Source of the DNA: Helicostylum pulchrum
Taxonomy: Eukaryota > Mucoromycota > Mucoromycetes > Mucorales > Mucoraceae
NCBI GenBank assembly: GCA_025677825.1
Contig: JAIXMO010000064.1
Location: 1-64,000 of the forward strand
Direction of reading: 5' to 3'
DNA: 64,000 nucleotides
The notes under the pieces are model-generated. The model was not told the DNA's origin and ran no database searches. It saw nothing but the letters and a program-made list of their open reading frames with translations. Shown here one piece after another: positions 54,612 through 64,000 of this stretch; positions within the stretch are counted from its first letter, which is position 1; every line of letters begins with the position of its first letter. A program made the translations under genes and the position numbers.

Positions 54612-57236
54612 ATGTCTAATTTAACTACAGGTGACAATGTTTAATTTTTGTTATTAGAGCTTTCTGATATTGTGCTAACTAACCTTTTTTTTTTAGCGCT
54701 GGAAACCTATATTAGAGAAAAAAAGAAAGATCTACTATCATTGGCTTTATTAACAACGATGAAAATAATAATCAGTTAATTGTTGATTGGCTATCACCGT
54801 ATACCACATACCAAGATGCACAGAAGGGCTTAAGAAAAGCCTTTATCACTACTTATAATAAGCTCTTCCCTCATAGTAAAAAGAAACATATTACTGAATT
54901 TGATATTAGTGTGCAGTATCAACAGAAAAGTATAGTTATAGATGGTATTGACACTTTGGCAACTTCTACAACTCATGCAAAAAAGAAAATAAAACTCAAA
55001 TTGATATGCAGCAACTCAAAGTCAGAAACAGTAATCAGAGAAGATGAAGGATCAAGCTCCCGTTCAAATTCGACAGCCACAGTAGGTGAAGGGCCAAGTT
55101 CAAGTTTAAACACAACAACCAGAGCAGATGAAGGGTCCAGTTCAAGTACAGACACAACAGCCATTCCAAGTGAAGAGTCATGTTCTTCTCCTGTATTGCC
55201 TGTATTACCAACTTATAAACTCAGAAATAACGTGGATGTAATTGAGCCTTTAACAAGATACGTAAAATGGTGTGAAGGCAAATCGAAAAAATCAGGATTT
55301 TTTTTACGAAACGAGCCACAGGAAATTCTGTAAGTAATATGATACTTATTTACAATACTTATTTTACTGACCCTTATCTAATTCAGGGCATCCAAAGGCA
55401 TAATATTATTGAAGCAACATGAAATCGATCCTAAACTAATTGAAATCATGGGGGAAGATAATATTAAACTTCTTAAAGAGATGGTGGCAGAGAAATATAT
55501 TGACGAAGATGTTAAAGTTGGTGATAATACTTATACAGAGCTGACCAAATTATTAAGAGTGAATATAACAAGATTTGATGTATTTTCATTTAATTTAATC
55601 ATTTATTCAATAAAGGGAGTAAATGAAAATACAAAGAGAAACAAGTTGAAGCTTGACATTATGGATCTACATAAAACATCTTCGGAAGATGATTGATATT
55701 TATACAGTGCATCTACTTTTAAACCTTCAACTTTTAGCTCCGATTCCCCCCCCCCTTTTTTTTCTTATTGATAAAACACGACGGCAAACCCTTTTAAGCA
55801 TAAAACAATCAGATGAAATTGGTTATGAACGGTTTAAGTACCTCGCCGTACAACGATATCAAGGAAAAAGCACTTGAATGGTTTCGATCAGTACCAAAGT
55901 TCCAAAGTTCCAAAGTTCCAAAGAAACATTCCTACTTTACAGAACGAACTTCGAACTGTGATCCTTCCTGCAGCTATTGAAAACCATACGTTGAATGTTG
56001 AAGTTGATGATAGCGGGGCCATTACCAATCCTTTGTCTATCGAATGCATTAAAAATAAGCTTATACAATGGGGTTTCCACTTTAAACGTGTGGGTAAGTC
56101 ATTTACGCCAGAATGAAAAAAAAAACCAGATAATACCTAGTTAATAACCTCTCTCATATTTAAAAGGTAAGGTAATTTATTTCGTCGGTCACGAAAGAGA
56201 GGAAGTAGTGACCTATAGAAAGAAACGGTCTCAAAGAATCGTGGAATACCAACGTTATGCAGAGACATATGGCTATGAAGAGGTTAGTGTCGCTATTCCT
56301 CCTGCCTTGCCTGATAATATTAGGCGTATTTCCTTATATAGAATCGGGATAACAATCCTCAAAAATGACCGTTTTTAAAAAAGTTGAAGGTTTAAAAGTA
56401 GATGCACTTTATAAATTGGTAAATGTTCATATTAAGGAGATCATGTATTTACATCATACCTATTAAAAAAAAAGTTTAAATAAGTTGCCAAACTTCAAAA
56501 AGGTTGATCAAACCAGTGAAATGGAACTAACCACAAACTACATCGATCCTATCCTGTCACCACTATTCCATATTCCTGAAATAAACAAGCATTTATTGTG
56601 GTAAATAATAATGCATTACTTATAGTAATGAAAAGAGATATTTAATCTATACTTTAGGCTCAATAGAAAAGAAGAAAACACGGACTCCTCTCGGCCTGAT
56701 GGTGTGATGAAATATTATAACCAAAAGTCAAATGGTATGACGTTTGGATATTGTGAAGTAAAGCCTACAGACTCGTTAAACAGTATTGATTTATTATGCC
56801 AAGATTTGGTGCGATTAGCTTTATTCTCCAGAAACATCATGCTTCGAAAAACAAACCATATATCTTGCTGTTTACAAATAGTTGGTAATTTATTTTATTT
56901 AGTAAACTATATGAAGAATATACACTCAAAGAGATGCTAATTTTTAAAAAATAAACAGGAATGCACTGCTCATTTTATGTATTAAATGCTATCAGTAGAG
57001 ATATATCAATTATGAATGAATTTTTGGGCTTTGACATTCCTTCTTATATCAACGAGCTCGGCAACCTCAACAATATCATTGATGAGTTAAAGAAAATTAG
57101 TGTTGTTTATGATAACTATTGCTTGAAATCATATGTATCTAATCAGCAAGAAGAAACCACCGCCAACATAGATAATATCTTGAAGCCACAAAAGAGAAAA
57201 AGACCAACAGATATCCACCCAGTTACATTTATTTAA
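54612..57236 (+). pseudogene. PD-(D/E)XK-domain protein of a repeated mucoralean family, split by a transposon
   Basis: Part 1: exons 54612-54630, 54697-55329 and 55387-55696. A one-base shift lies in an A-rich run near 54720, since DWLSPYTTYQDAQKGLRKAF and its upstream codons need another frame. It includes a Ser/Thr-rich repeat (EDEGSSSRSNSTATVGEGPSSS style) and the helical block YVKWCEGKSKKSG. Part 2 (about 56480-57236; three exons) reads SEMELTTNYIDPILSPLF, then SSRPDGV...GYCEVKP. The D in RPDGV plus E-x-K in CEVK is the PD-(D/E)XK nuclease signature. Between them sits the 713-bp element. I infer one gene from remembered family order, but two neighbours remain possible. A CTTTT-repeat tract at about 54550-54580 may be its promoter. 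Confidence 0.5.
55701..56413. mobile_element. 713-bp element with 35-bp inverted repeats carrying a transposase-like remnant
   Basis: The left repeat 55701-55735 (TATACAGTGCATCTACTTTT...) and the right repeat 56379-56413 are reverse complements at 34 of 35 positions, with TA at both outer ends. Inside, on the plus strand, 55874-56095 joins over a short intron to 56167-56379: IKNKLIQWGFHFKRV then GKVIYFVGHEREEVVTYRKK. The GHER-x-x-VV-x-YR word recalls an abundant transposon-encoded (DDE-type) protein family of Mucoromycota, but its catalytic end is missing. So it is an internally deleted copy. A CCAAAGTT microrepeat lies near 55894-55923. Confidence 0.62.
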
Positions 57237-58423
57237 TATATATGTATATATATTGCTTCCCTCTTGATCCTAAAAAAAAAGTGTATAAATAATAAATATC
57301 ACTTGTTAAATGGATAGTAAATTTAGTTAGTTGAATTGCTTAAACTGTTTTGATCTATTTTGTTCGAGTTGGCGACGAAGGAGATTATCTAGGAAGTCTC
57401 CACTTGGCAAATATTCTGTCATTAACTTTGTAGCTATTAGTATTGTCATAAACGCGTTCAATGCATTTCAAAATTCACATTGTGAGATCAACAGGATATG
57501 CTGACCGAGGAAAGAGGGTATTTTAATCATTTATTTTTTGACTAAGAACAAAGTAGTTTATAATGGGATTATATAATAGATTAATTTATGCCAAGCTTTT
57601 AAAACGCAAAAAAGGATACTTTTATGCTAGTAATAAAAAACAGTAGCAGATATCATTCGCAAATTCTAATTCTAGAAAGGTTTAGGAATAAATGAGAAAA
57701 ATACAGGAATAATTTAGAAAGTAGATATTATATATAATCAATATATAATCAATAGAATAGAATAGAGAAATAAAGTACAGTGATATTAAATGGGTTGGAT
57801 GTTGTTGGATATACTTATTTAGTCACTCAGTCAGATCACTGAAGTATGATACCAAAGAGATATAAAACACAAGAAGAAAATAATAAAAGAGAGAGAGAGC
57901 TTGTTAAGGATACTCTTGTAAATCTTAATATCGTTATTCATTATCAATAGATTTATAGTTATTTAGCTGTTTTTTATGAATAAATTCAAAATTCTTTTAA
58001 TTATTTACTATATTTTTATGAATAAATTCAAAGCATTTACAGTTACTAAGTTTTTATTGATAAACTCAGTATCTTTTGTAATTTAATTCAGTCATTTTTG
58101 CAATTAATAAGACAATCTTTTTTTTGGTTATTTTACCAATATCTTGAAAACCACTTTATTCCATTTTTTAAAAAAGCATATGTACTATGAATAAAAAATA
58201 CTTTTATTATCGTTAAATATTTAGTATTAATTTTTGAGGTATAATAAAACCGAGAGATATTTGATTAAAGACATGTCCACTAGGAATATGAACCTACGTA
58301 AATACCCCCAGAGATACGTATTAGCTAATCGTGACTGGTAAAACTTTTGAGATAAAATGTACATTACCTTATGCAGGCTCAAACTGACAATAATTACTTG
58401 CGGTACGGAAGCGTTCAACTCCC
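57237..58423. other. gene-poor spacer
   Basis: On the minus strand at about 57331-57450 there is a 40-codon frame (MTILIATKLMTEYLPSGDFL...) that may be chance. From about 57960 to 58090 a loose repeat of TTTTTATGAATAAATTCAAA occurs. Nothing else can be supported. Confidence 0.4.
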
Positions 58424-61400
58424 TTAATCTTGTTGACCTCGTGATAGAGCAGCTGACCTAGAGTTGATATCGAAGTTCGAATTTATATATCGAGCCAGTA
58501 CACTTCTAATATTCACTGCTGCATTTATATCACGTTACCAATACTCGAAATGAAAGTAGATGAGATACTTAATAACTAAACCCAGGAATTGAAAAACTTA
58601 CCAGATCATTATTTTCATTCACTGGACACTGGTTACACAGCTTCAGCGGATAGATAATGTTGTTTTGACGAACAAGTCTTCTTTCTGGGCAATCAATGCT
58701 TCGACAAACTATAATACCTTCTTCATTGAGACACTTTCTTCTGCTTCTATTTTCATTGCTTACCCTGTTTTGACTGTCGAATATTCGATGCTTTATCCTT
58801 TTTTGTTTACAGTCTTGCAAAGGACCTGTAACATTGTTGAGTCTTCTCTGGCAATTACAACAAGTAACCGAGGTTCGAAACTCATCCACCGTAAAGACAA
58901 TGGCTTTTCGGGCAATAGCTCGTTGTATTTGCTTCACTGGAACAGGAGTATTACCTCTGTAGGTACCACGGATACTGGCATCACCATATGCGACTATGGT
59001 TCTTCTTGTATTTTCGTTTCCTCTCAATTCTCCTTGATTTTGACGCTGGGATTTTTTTCTTTTCTTACGCCTGGTTGACCTTGAAGAGCAGTGGACCAGC
59101 TTAAATGTTCCATCCGTCTTTGTTCTACCAAGCACCACACTTGCAACATGATCTTGAGCAGATTTTCGATCTGAATACGCGTACCCTTTGTTTTCTCTGT
59201 GTCTCCAGCTTCGCATGAAGTTATGTACTCTGTTGCAAAGAGAAAAAACAAACAGGTTAACCTTCAATATTATAACTACTAGATATTTTAAAATATAGAC
59301 TTACGTAGTGTGCGTGTCTGTAATAGAGCGTAAGAAACCCATAACACCTTCGTTACTGTACACCTTTCTGGTTGTATCAGATTGTATGTCTCTTGAATGT
59401 TTGATTCTGCACGATTTGTCAATTCTTTTTGTTTTATCCAATTCATCCCTGAGCGCATCTTGTAAAAAGCATTACTATAGCTAAAAGAATGATCCCTGAT
59501 AGCACGTTTGTTGACAATCTCATTCTCATCGCAATCAGCAGCGTAAATGATGTCACGTACTCCTACACATGAAATAGTTAGATTGAATTGTATCAGCTAA
59601 ATATTCGGAAAAAATTATACCTGGATCTATTCCTATAATTCTGTCGTTTGCTGTAATTCCAGTGGGTTCTTTATATAACGGATACAAGCCTTTTGTACGA
59701 TTGGTGAAGTCAATATTCCGGCTTTGTGTCATTAAATCTTTTTTAGCATGAGGTACAAAATCTACAACAACCTTTTGAAATAGGATACTGATCATATGGC
59801 CATCAGTCTTCATACCGAACGCCAACTTACTTGTTGGTGGATTCGCATAAGCCCCAGCATCTAATTTTCTAATATCAAAAATAGTATCCCAAAGAGCTCT
59901 CTTAACTTCATATCGAAAATAAAGATCGTCAAAGTTACGAGCTGTAATGAAAACACCATTAGGGAGCAAAGCCTCTGGAATTGGATAATTGTTTCGATGT
60001 AACTTTTCAAACAGAGCATACATAGTCGATGTTGCACTAAGAGATGCGTGTACCATAGAATGTGTAGCTTGCGGTAGTATACTCCATAGCTTGACAGATT
60101 TAGGTGGAAGAGAAGAGGCTACTTGAAGTAAACAATAACTGAATCTAATGTACCTTAAGGAATTCGCCTTAGCATAATTATAGTCAATAACACGTTCATA
60201 GGTCATTTCACGAAATTCAGCTTCATATAAAACACGAACTTGATTGAAAAACTGTTAAGCATTGCGAAAATTTTGTTGCACAACGTTCTCTTGATATTCT
60301 TCTCCTTCGAGTACAATTTCATTAAAAGGGGTATGATTAATAATAGCGTTGACGGCCTTGTTTGCTATGCAAAAATTTTAAATGAATCAGTATTAGCATA
60401 ATAATACAACTATATTAATTTTTACCCAAAGACTTGATTGGTAATCTAATCAATGGTGGTCGTCGTGCTTGTTGTGCTTGTCGTGCTTGTTGTGCTTGTC
60501 TTGCTTGTTGTACTTGCTGCAGCTCTTGTTGCTGGTTGAGAAAGAAACCTTTGAAAGTACGTATAATCCACAGTTTCATGTTTAGAAAATGCATAATTAC
60601 ATCTGCAAATAGTAAATAATTATGGAGGTTAGTAGTCTTAATTGTTTATAGTATGAAGGGAAGTACTTACTTTGTACAAGAGTGGTTGTATAGTTCTGTG
60701 CTAGCTGGATATGTAATCTGTCTAGATTAGGGACTACGTATTTGTAAGCACCATTTTCCGTTTCTCTTCGTGTTTGATCGAAATCACCAAAATTGGCTTC
60801 GACATGGGGTAAGAAAGTCTAGCATCAAATGTGTTAGCTTTATCGTGTTAAAGTATTATTGTCTCGTACTTACTATAGGTGCATTCAAATGGTTTGGACC
60901 GAGTGCTACTTTTCTGTATAGGTGGGTCCAGAATCTTGTTTGCGTTATATTTGGGAAGTGGGTTTGAGGGTTAGCATCAGTCAATTGGACTTGCTGAGTA
61001 ATTAGTTGAGATTGTTGGAATAGTTGAGTGTATTGATATTCCATTGATCTGAGTCTTCTTAAAAGAATATCAGTGTTCATGCATTCTCTTGCTGCGTCAT
61101 TCATCTCCAAAGTATCTCGGCTTTCTTGCTCGTATCTTCGCATTAATACCAATTGATTACGCGTAGCTGCTTCAATTTGAGCCCGGGTTTCTCTTAATAG
61201 TTGTGTCTGAGCAATGCGATTTTCTTCGGTTAAATCGTTTATTTTCAATGCATTTTGCGCTGTTTGTACAGTTTGCATAGAACGATCATGTAATTCTTGA
61301 AAATTTGCTACAATACGTAGATTATGAATAGCTTGTCTTTCCGCCGGAGTTAGCCCTTCAAGACGTTCTGGCAGATTGTTATTCAAGTCTCTTATCAGTT

Positions 61401-62278
61401 GTCTGATTGCTATCAAAATAGCTGTCACTGTTTCCATGACAACTCTGACCACCGGTTCTGTATTTCTATTAATCTGTATAAGACGATAATGCAATGTTTG
61501 TAAGTATCCAGCATTCCCAGCATTAGGATCTCTATGTTGATTATCTATGAAAGCGATAAGTTCTTCAGTGACCGTATTCAATTCTTGGAAATTTTGTTGT
61601 AACAGTAGTAATTGAGCAAGCAAAACAGTAATTTCATTTCGCCAAGTGATATCCTGCAGGTCAACTTGGGCGTCACGTATATCTTCAAACATTTGTTGAA
61701 AAGCACCAAACTCGTTCAGTAATCCTTGATTCAGTCGCGAATTATGGTTTAGTCGTCTTAACATGCGTTGTACATTGTTCAAGTTTCTAGTGTAATTGAT
61801 GGCTTCTTCAACTTGCTGAGTGTTCAGATACTGGATTACAATCAAAAGCGCAAAATTCATTGCATCGCGTCGAAGCATCGAGAACTCTTCAGACATCTCT
61901 CGGAAAAATCCCTAACATGTGAAACCAAATAAATTTAGTACTATATCACATATTTTGCCAATTTATCAGACAAATATAATACCTTGTAAGTACGATAATC
62001 AAATCTGGGAGGAAGGTTTTCACGATCATATTGGGGAAGAGGACCGAGTTTGCATTTTATGGTGTAATACGATTTTCGAGGGGTTTCTGCAGGTGCAGGT
62101 GGTGGTGGTGGTTGTGGTGGTGGAGAGTCAGTGCGTCTCCCTCTTGTTATTATAGAAGGTCCGGCTTGTGATGTAGGCTTTCTTTTTCTTCTACCTGTAA
62201 ATAGTCATGGTAAGATTTTTTTTTTTTTTTTGCAGTAAATACAGTACATTAAATATTGTGAATAAACCTGCCTTCCAT
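58424..62278 (-). pseudogene. Fanzor (eukaryotic TnpB-like RNA-guided nuclease), nearly full length, three lesions
   Basis: Nine exons: 62268-62278, 61983-62190, 61874 region through 60874-61911, 60671-60818, 60426-60602, 59621-60364, 59305-59562, 58602-59229 and 58424-58543; about 1,110 codons. Order: basic/Pro-rich start; a 330-residue Gln-rich coiled coil; FLPHVEANFGDFDQTRRE; a QQARQAQQAR repeat; RuvC-I IIGIDPG joined to VRDIIYAAD; VAYGDASIRGTYRG; VDEFRTSVTCCNCQ (zinc finger); RDINAAVN (last RuvC Asp). Family members cut DNA guided by an RNA made at their locus. Lesions: TAA at 60255-60257; a one-base loss near 59361-59372; TAA at 58535-58537 just before the final RD. The first could instead be hidden by a 33- or 63-bp intron. 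No transposon ends were found. Confidence 0.8.
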
Positions 62279-63018
62279 TTTACACACTTGATGTTGTTTG
62301 AAAAAAAAAGGAAAAATAATAGGAAAGTGAAGAAAAAAGGTGAGAAAATGTTTTCTTTTATGTTCTTTTATAAATAAACTAGTATTTATCACGATAGATG
62401 AGGCCTTTTATTTTATGTTTACCTTTAAAAGTATTTTGGAGTTATTATAAAAGTAAACAGAATATGTAAAATTGTATAGCGAGACTGTAAAGAACTATAG
62501 TTTCAGTAAGGTTTTCAGGACAAGTAAGCAAACAGATTTGTGCAACTTTGTGGTCATCCTGAACCTCAAAATGATCATATACAAATATTATGAGACAACT
62601 CTTTGATTTATGACTATATTGCATAAACATGAGCTAAATATGAGCAAATATGGTTATAAATCAGGGACTTGACTAATATTATTCCGGTTTGATCATGTTC
62701 AGCTTTAGGATGGTGTATTGAAGTGATACTAAATAGTATTATAAAAATATAAATATTTAGGTAAAAAGAAACTAATAAAATTAAAATTAGTTTAGTCTCT
62801 CCTTGACAACAACAAAATACGACATGCTTCTTAACAATGAAGAGATAAAGTCTTGCACATGCAATGATTTCGCCTGAAATAAGATGTCTGTAAGCATATG
62901 TACTTGATGAAAGAGCAAAGAGGAGCTTCATCGTCTACAAATGTAAAGCATACTATCAGGATAAACTCAAGTTTTACTAAAATGACATTTACAATACTTC
63001 ATGGTTTGTGTCCAAATT
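62279..63018. other. region upstream of the Fanzor gene
   Basis: It likely contains the Fanzor promoter (poly-T near 62215-62231 is inside intron 1; A/T-rich DNA beyond 62300). Minus-strand open frames at 62445-62630 and 62614-62931 show no family character. Confidence 0.35.
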
Positions 63019-63238
63019 ATGCCGTCTGAAAACCAAATTGTAACAACCTTATCGCAAGAACCTGTACCAGTTGACGGCTGGAGATTTCCTTGCATTATTT
63101 AATATTTACAAACGCAATCTACGTCAATCAAATACAGAACAAGTAGTACAGTTAAGAACCTTATACACTAAAGCTATTAGCTTGATCCAGTCACCTGTTC
63201 TTCATTCTATCACCAACTTCCAAACTCAATGTGGATAA
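63019..63238 (+). pseudogene. short decayed coding fragment, unknown family
   Basis: The plus strand starts MPSENQIVTTLSQEPVPVDG and stops after 27 codons. Shifting frame gives LTAGDFLALFNIYKRNLRQS...QCG over about 55 codons with no stop. This looks like one gene broken by a frameshift, but no family was recognised. From 63239 to 64000 I see nothing to annotate. Confidence 0.25.
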
Positions 63239-64000
63239 AACGCGTCCATATTACAGCACGCAATAAAATTTTATTGTAGGGTTTCTCAAAATATTTTATC
63301 GTAACTATTTAGCATAATTTATCAACGATATTCCAGTGAAATACCATTTACTGCTCTTATTTATTTTGGTTTTTTCTTGGTGTAATCGTCGAAGTACTTG
63401 AAAGTTATTTTTTTAAAATAAAGTGATCTTTGCTCCATGCTTTGTCAATTAATAATTAAACAGTGTCATAGGCACGCCCTTATATGCTTATTCTAATAGC
63501 GATTTTCTCTGGGGGGATATAAGTAAATCGAGGAATATGCAGTCTCTATTTACAGTATATAATTGGTTTGGGCTTGGCTTAATATTCTGTACAGAATAGA
63601 TATCACCAGCTTTAACTCACATTTTCATCACAAATATATCTCAATTTTCTTAAAATTAGTTTCCATGCTTCATTATTTTGAGGTTTTGATAATGGATGAT
63701 ATTTTCAAGATATAGTTTTAATAAAGGCCAAAAAACACAACTGATAGAATAATATAAAAAACTTTTATTATGATGTTGTTCCAAATCCCATTATCCAAGA
63801 TTTCGTATTAATTACTTTGCCTGGATTGCCTGAGAATAATAATGGAAGTGAAAGCCCGATTATCATAGACAGATCGGTACTCAATCACAATGTAACCTAA
63901 GGCTACGCATTATGAAAGGATTCCCCACTCATTAATATAGTCAAGAAGGTAATGGCATGCTAAAATATTGATTTCAAGAAATGTTAGTAAAATAAATAAA

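Noticed and set aside
59024..59251. 75-codon frame on the minus strand inside Fanzor exon 8
   Set aside because: Shadow frame; the overlapping frame carries the conserved Fanzor blocks.
60225..60290. Hidden 33- or 63-bp intron removing the TAA at 60255 in the Fanzor gene
   Set aside because: Both would keep frame and end in CAG, but donors are weak and the branch-like CTTAAC is only a few bases from the acceptor; nonsense mutation is simpler.

Overview
This window looks like a piece of a Mucorales-type (Mucoromycota) fungal nuclear chromosome. It is AT-rich. Genes sit on both strands and carry many 50-85 bp GT..AG introns. Long A/T homopolymers fill the spacers. The recognisable products are eukaryotic housekeeping proteins (CCT8, Pol III RPC34, the exon-junction protein Y14, THO complex subunit 7, the Hsp70 exchange factor Fes1, a V-ATPase assembly factor), mixed with lineage-specific proteins and transposons. 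I saw no tRNA, rRNA or CRISPR array. All gene models were built by hand from splice sites and reading frames; no alignment was run.

Layout. 0-4.6 kb: a PlsB/GNPAT-type acyltransferase entering from the left edge, then CCT8 converging on it. 5-11 kb: a decayed Fanzor (eukaryotic TnpB-like) fragment, then a 4.4-kb composite Tc1/mariner-type element. The composite has 461-bp inverted arms, a nested 1-kb element, a captured gene fragment, a 59-bp minisatellite and a disrupted DD34E transposase. 11-28 kb: a gene-dense stretch with an F-box protein, two unidentified proteins, a Gdown1-like Pol II factor, RPC34, a small disordered protein, a Vma12/TMEM199-like factor, an intron-rich gene perhaps related to Sld7, a HAPSTR1-like protein, a hypothetical protein and a secreted protein. 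28-31 kb: gene-poor, with a second, unrelated Fanzor fragment. 31-35 kb: THOC7, an unknown protein and Y14. 35-38 kb: about 3.3 kb without genes.

38-54 kb: a multi-pass membrane protein, then a cluster of Hsp70-related genes: two large tandem Hsp70-like paralogues that have lost the ATP-binding motifs, the exchange factor Fes1, and a conventional Hsp70/HSPA12-like protein. An RRN5-like SANT protein lies between the last two. 54-64 kb: accessory DNA with a periodic GGTCA array, a small MITE, a PD-(D/E)XK-domain gene split by a 713-bp transposon, and a nearly full-length Fanzor gene with a very long coiled-coil N-terminal region, broken by two nonsense codons and one frameshift.

The most notable signals are three Fanzor subtypes in 64 kb, the composite transposon, two arrays of seven short motifs each spaced at about two DNA helical turns, and the tandem pseudo-ATPase Hsp70 relatives.
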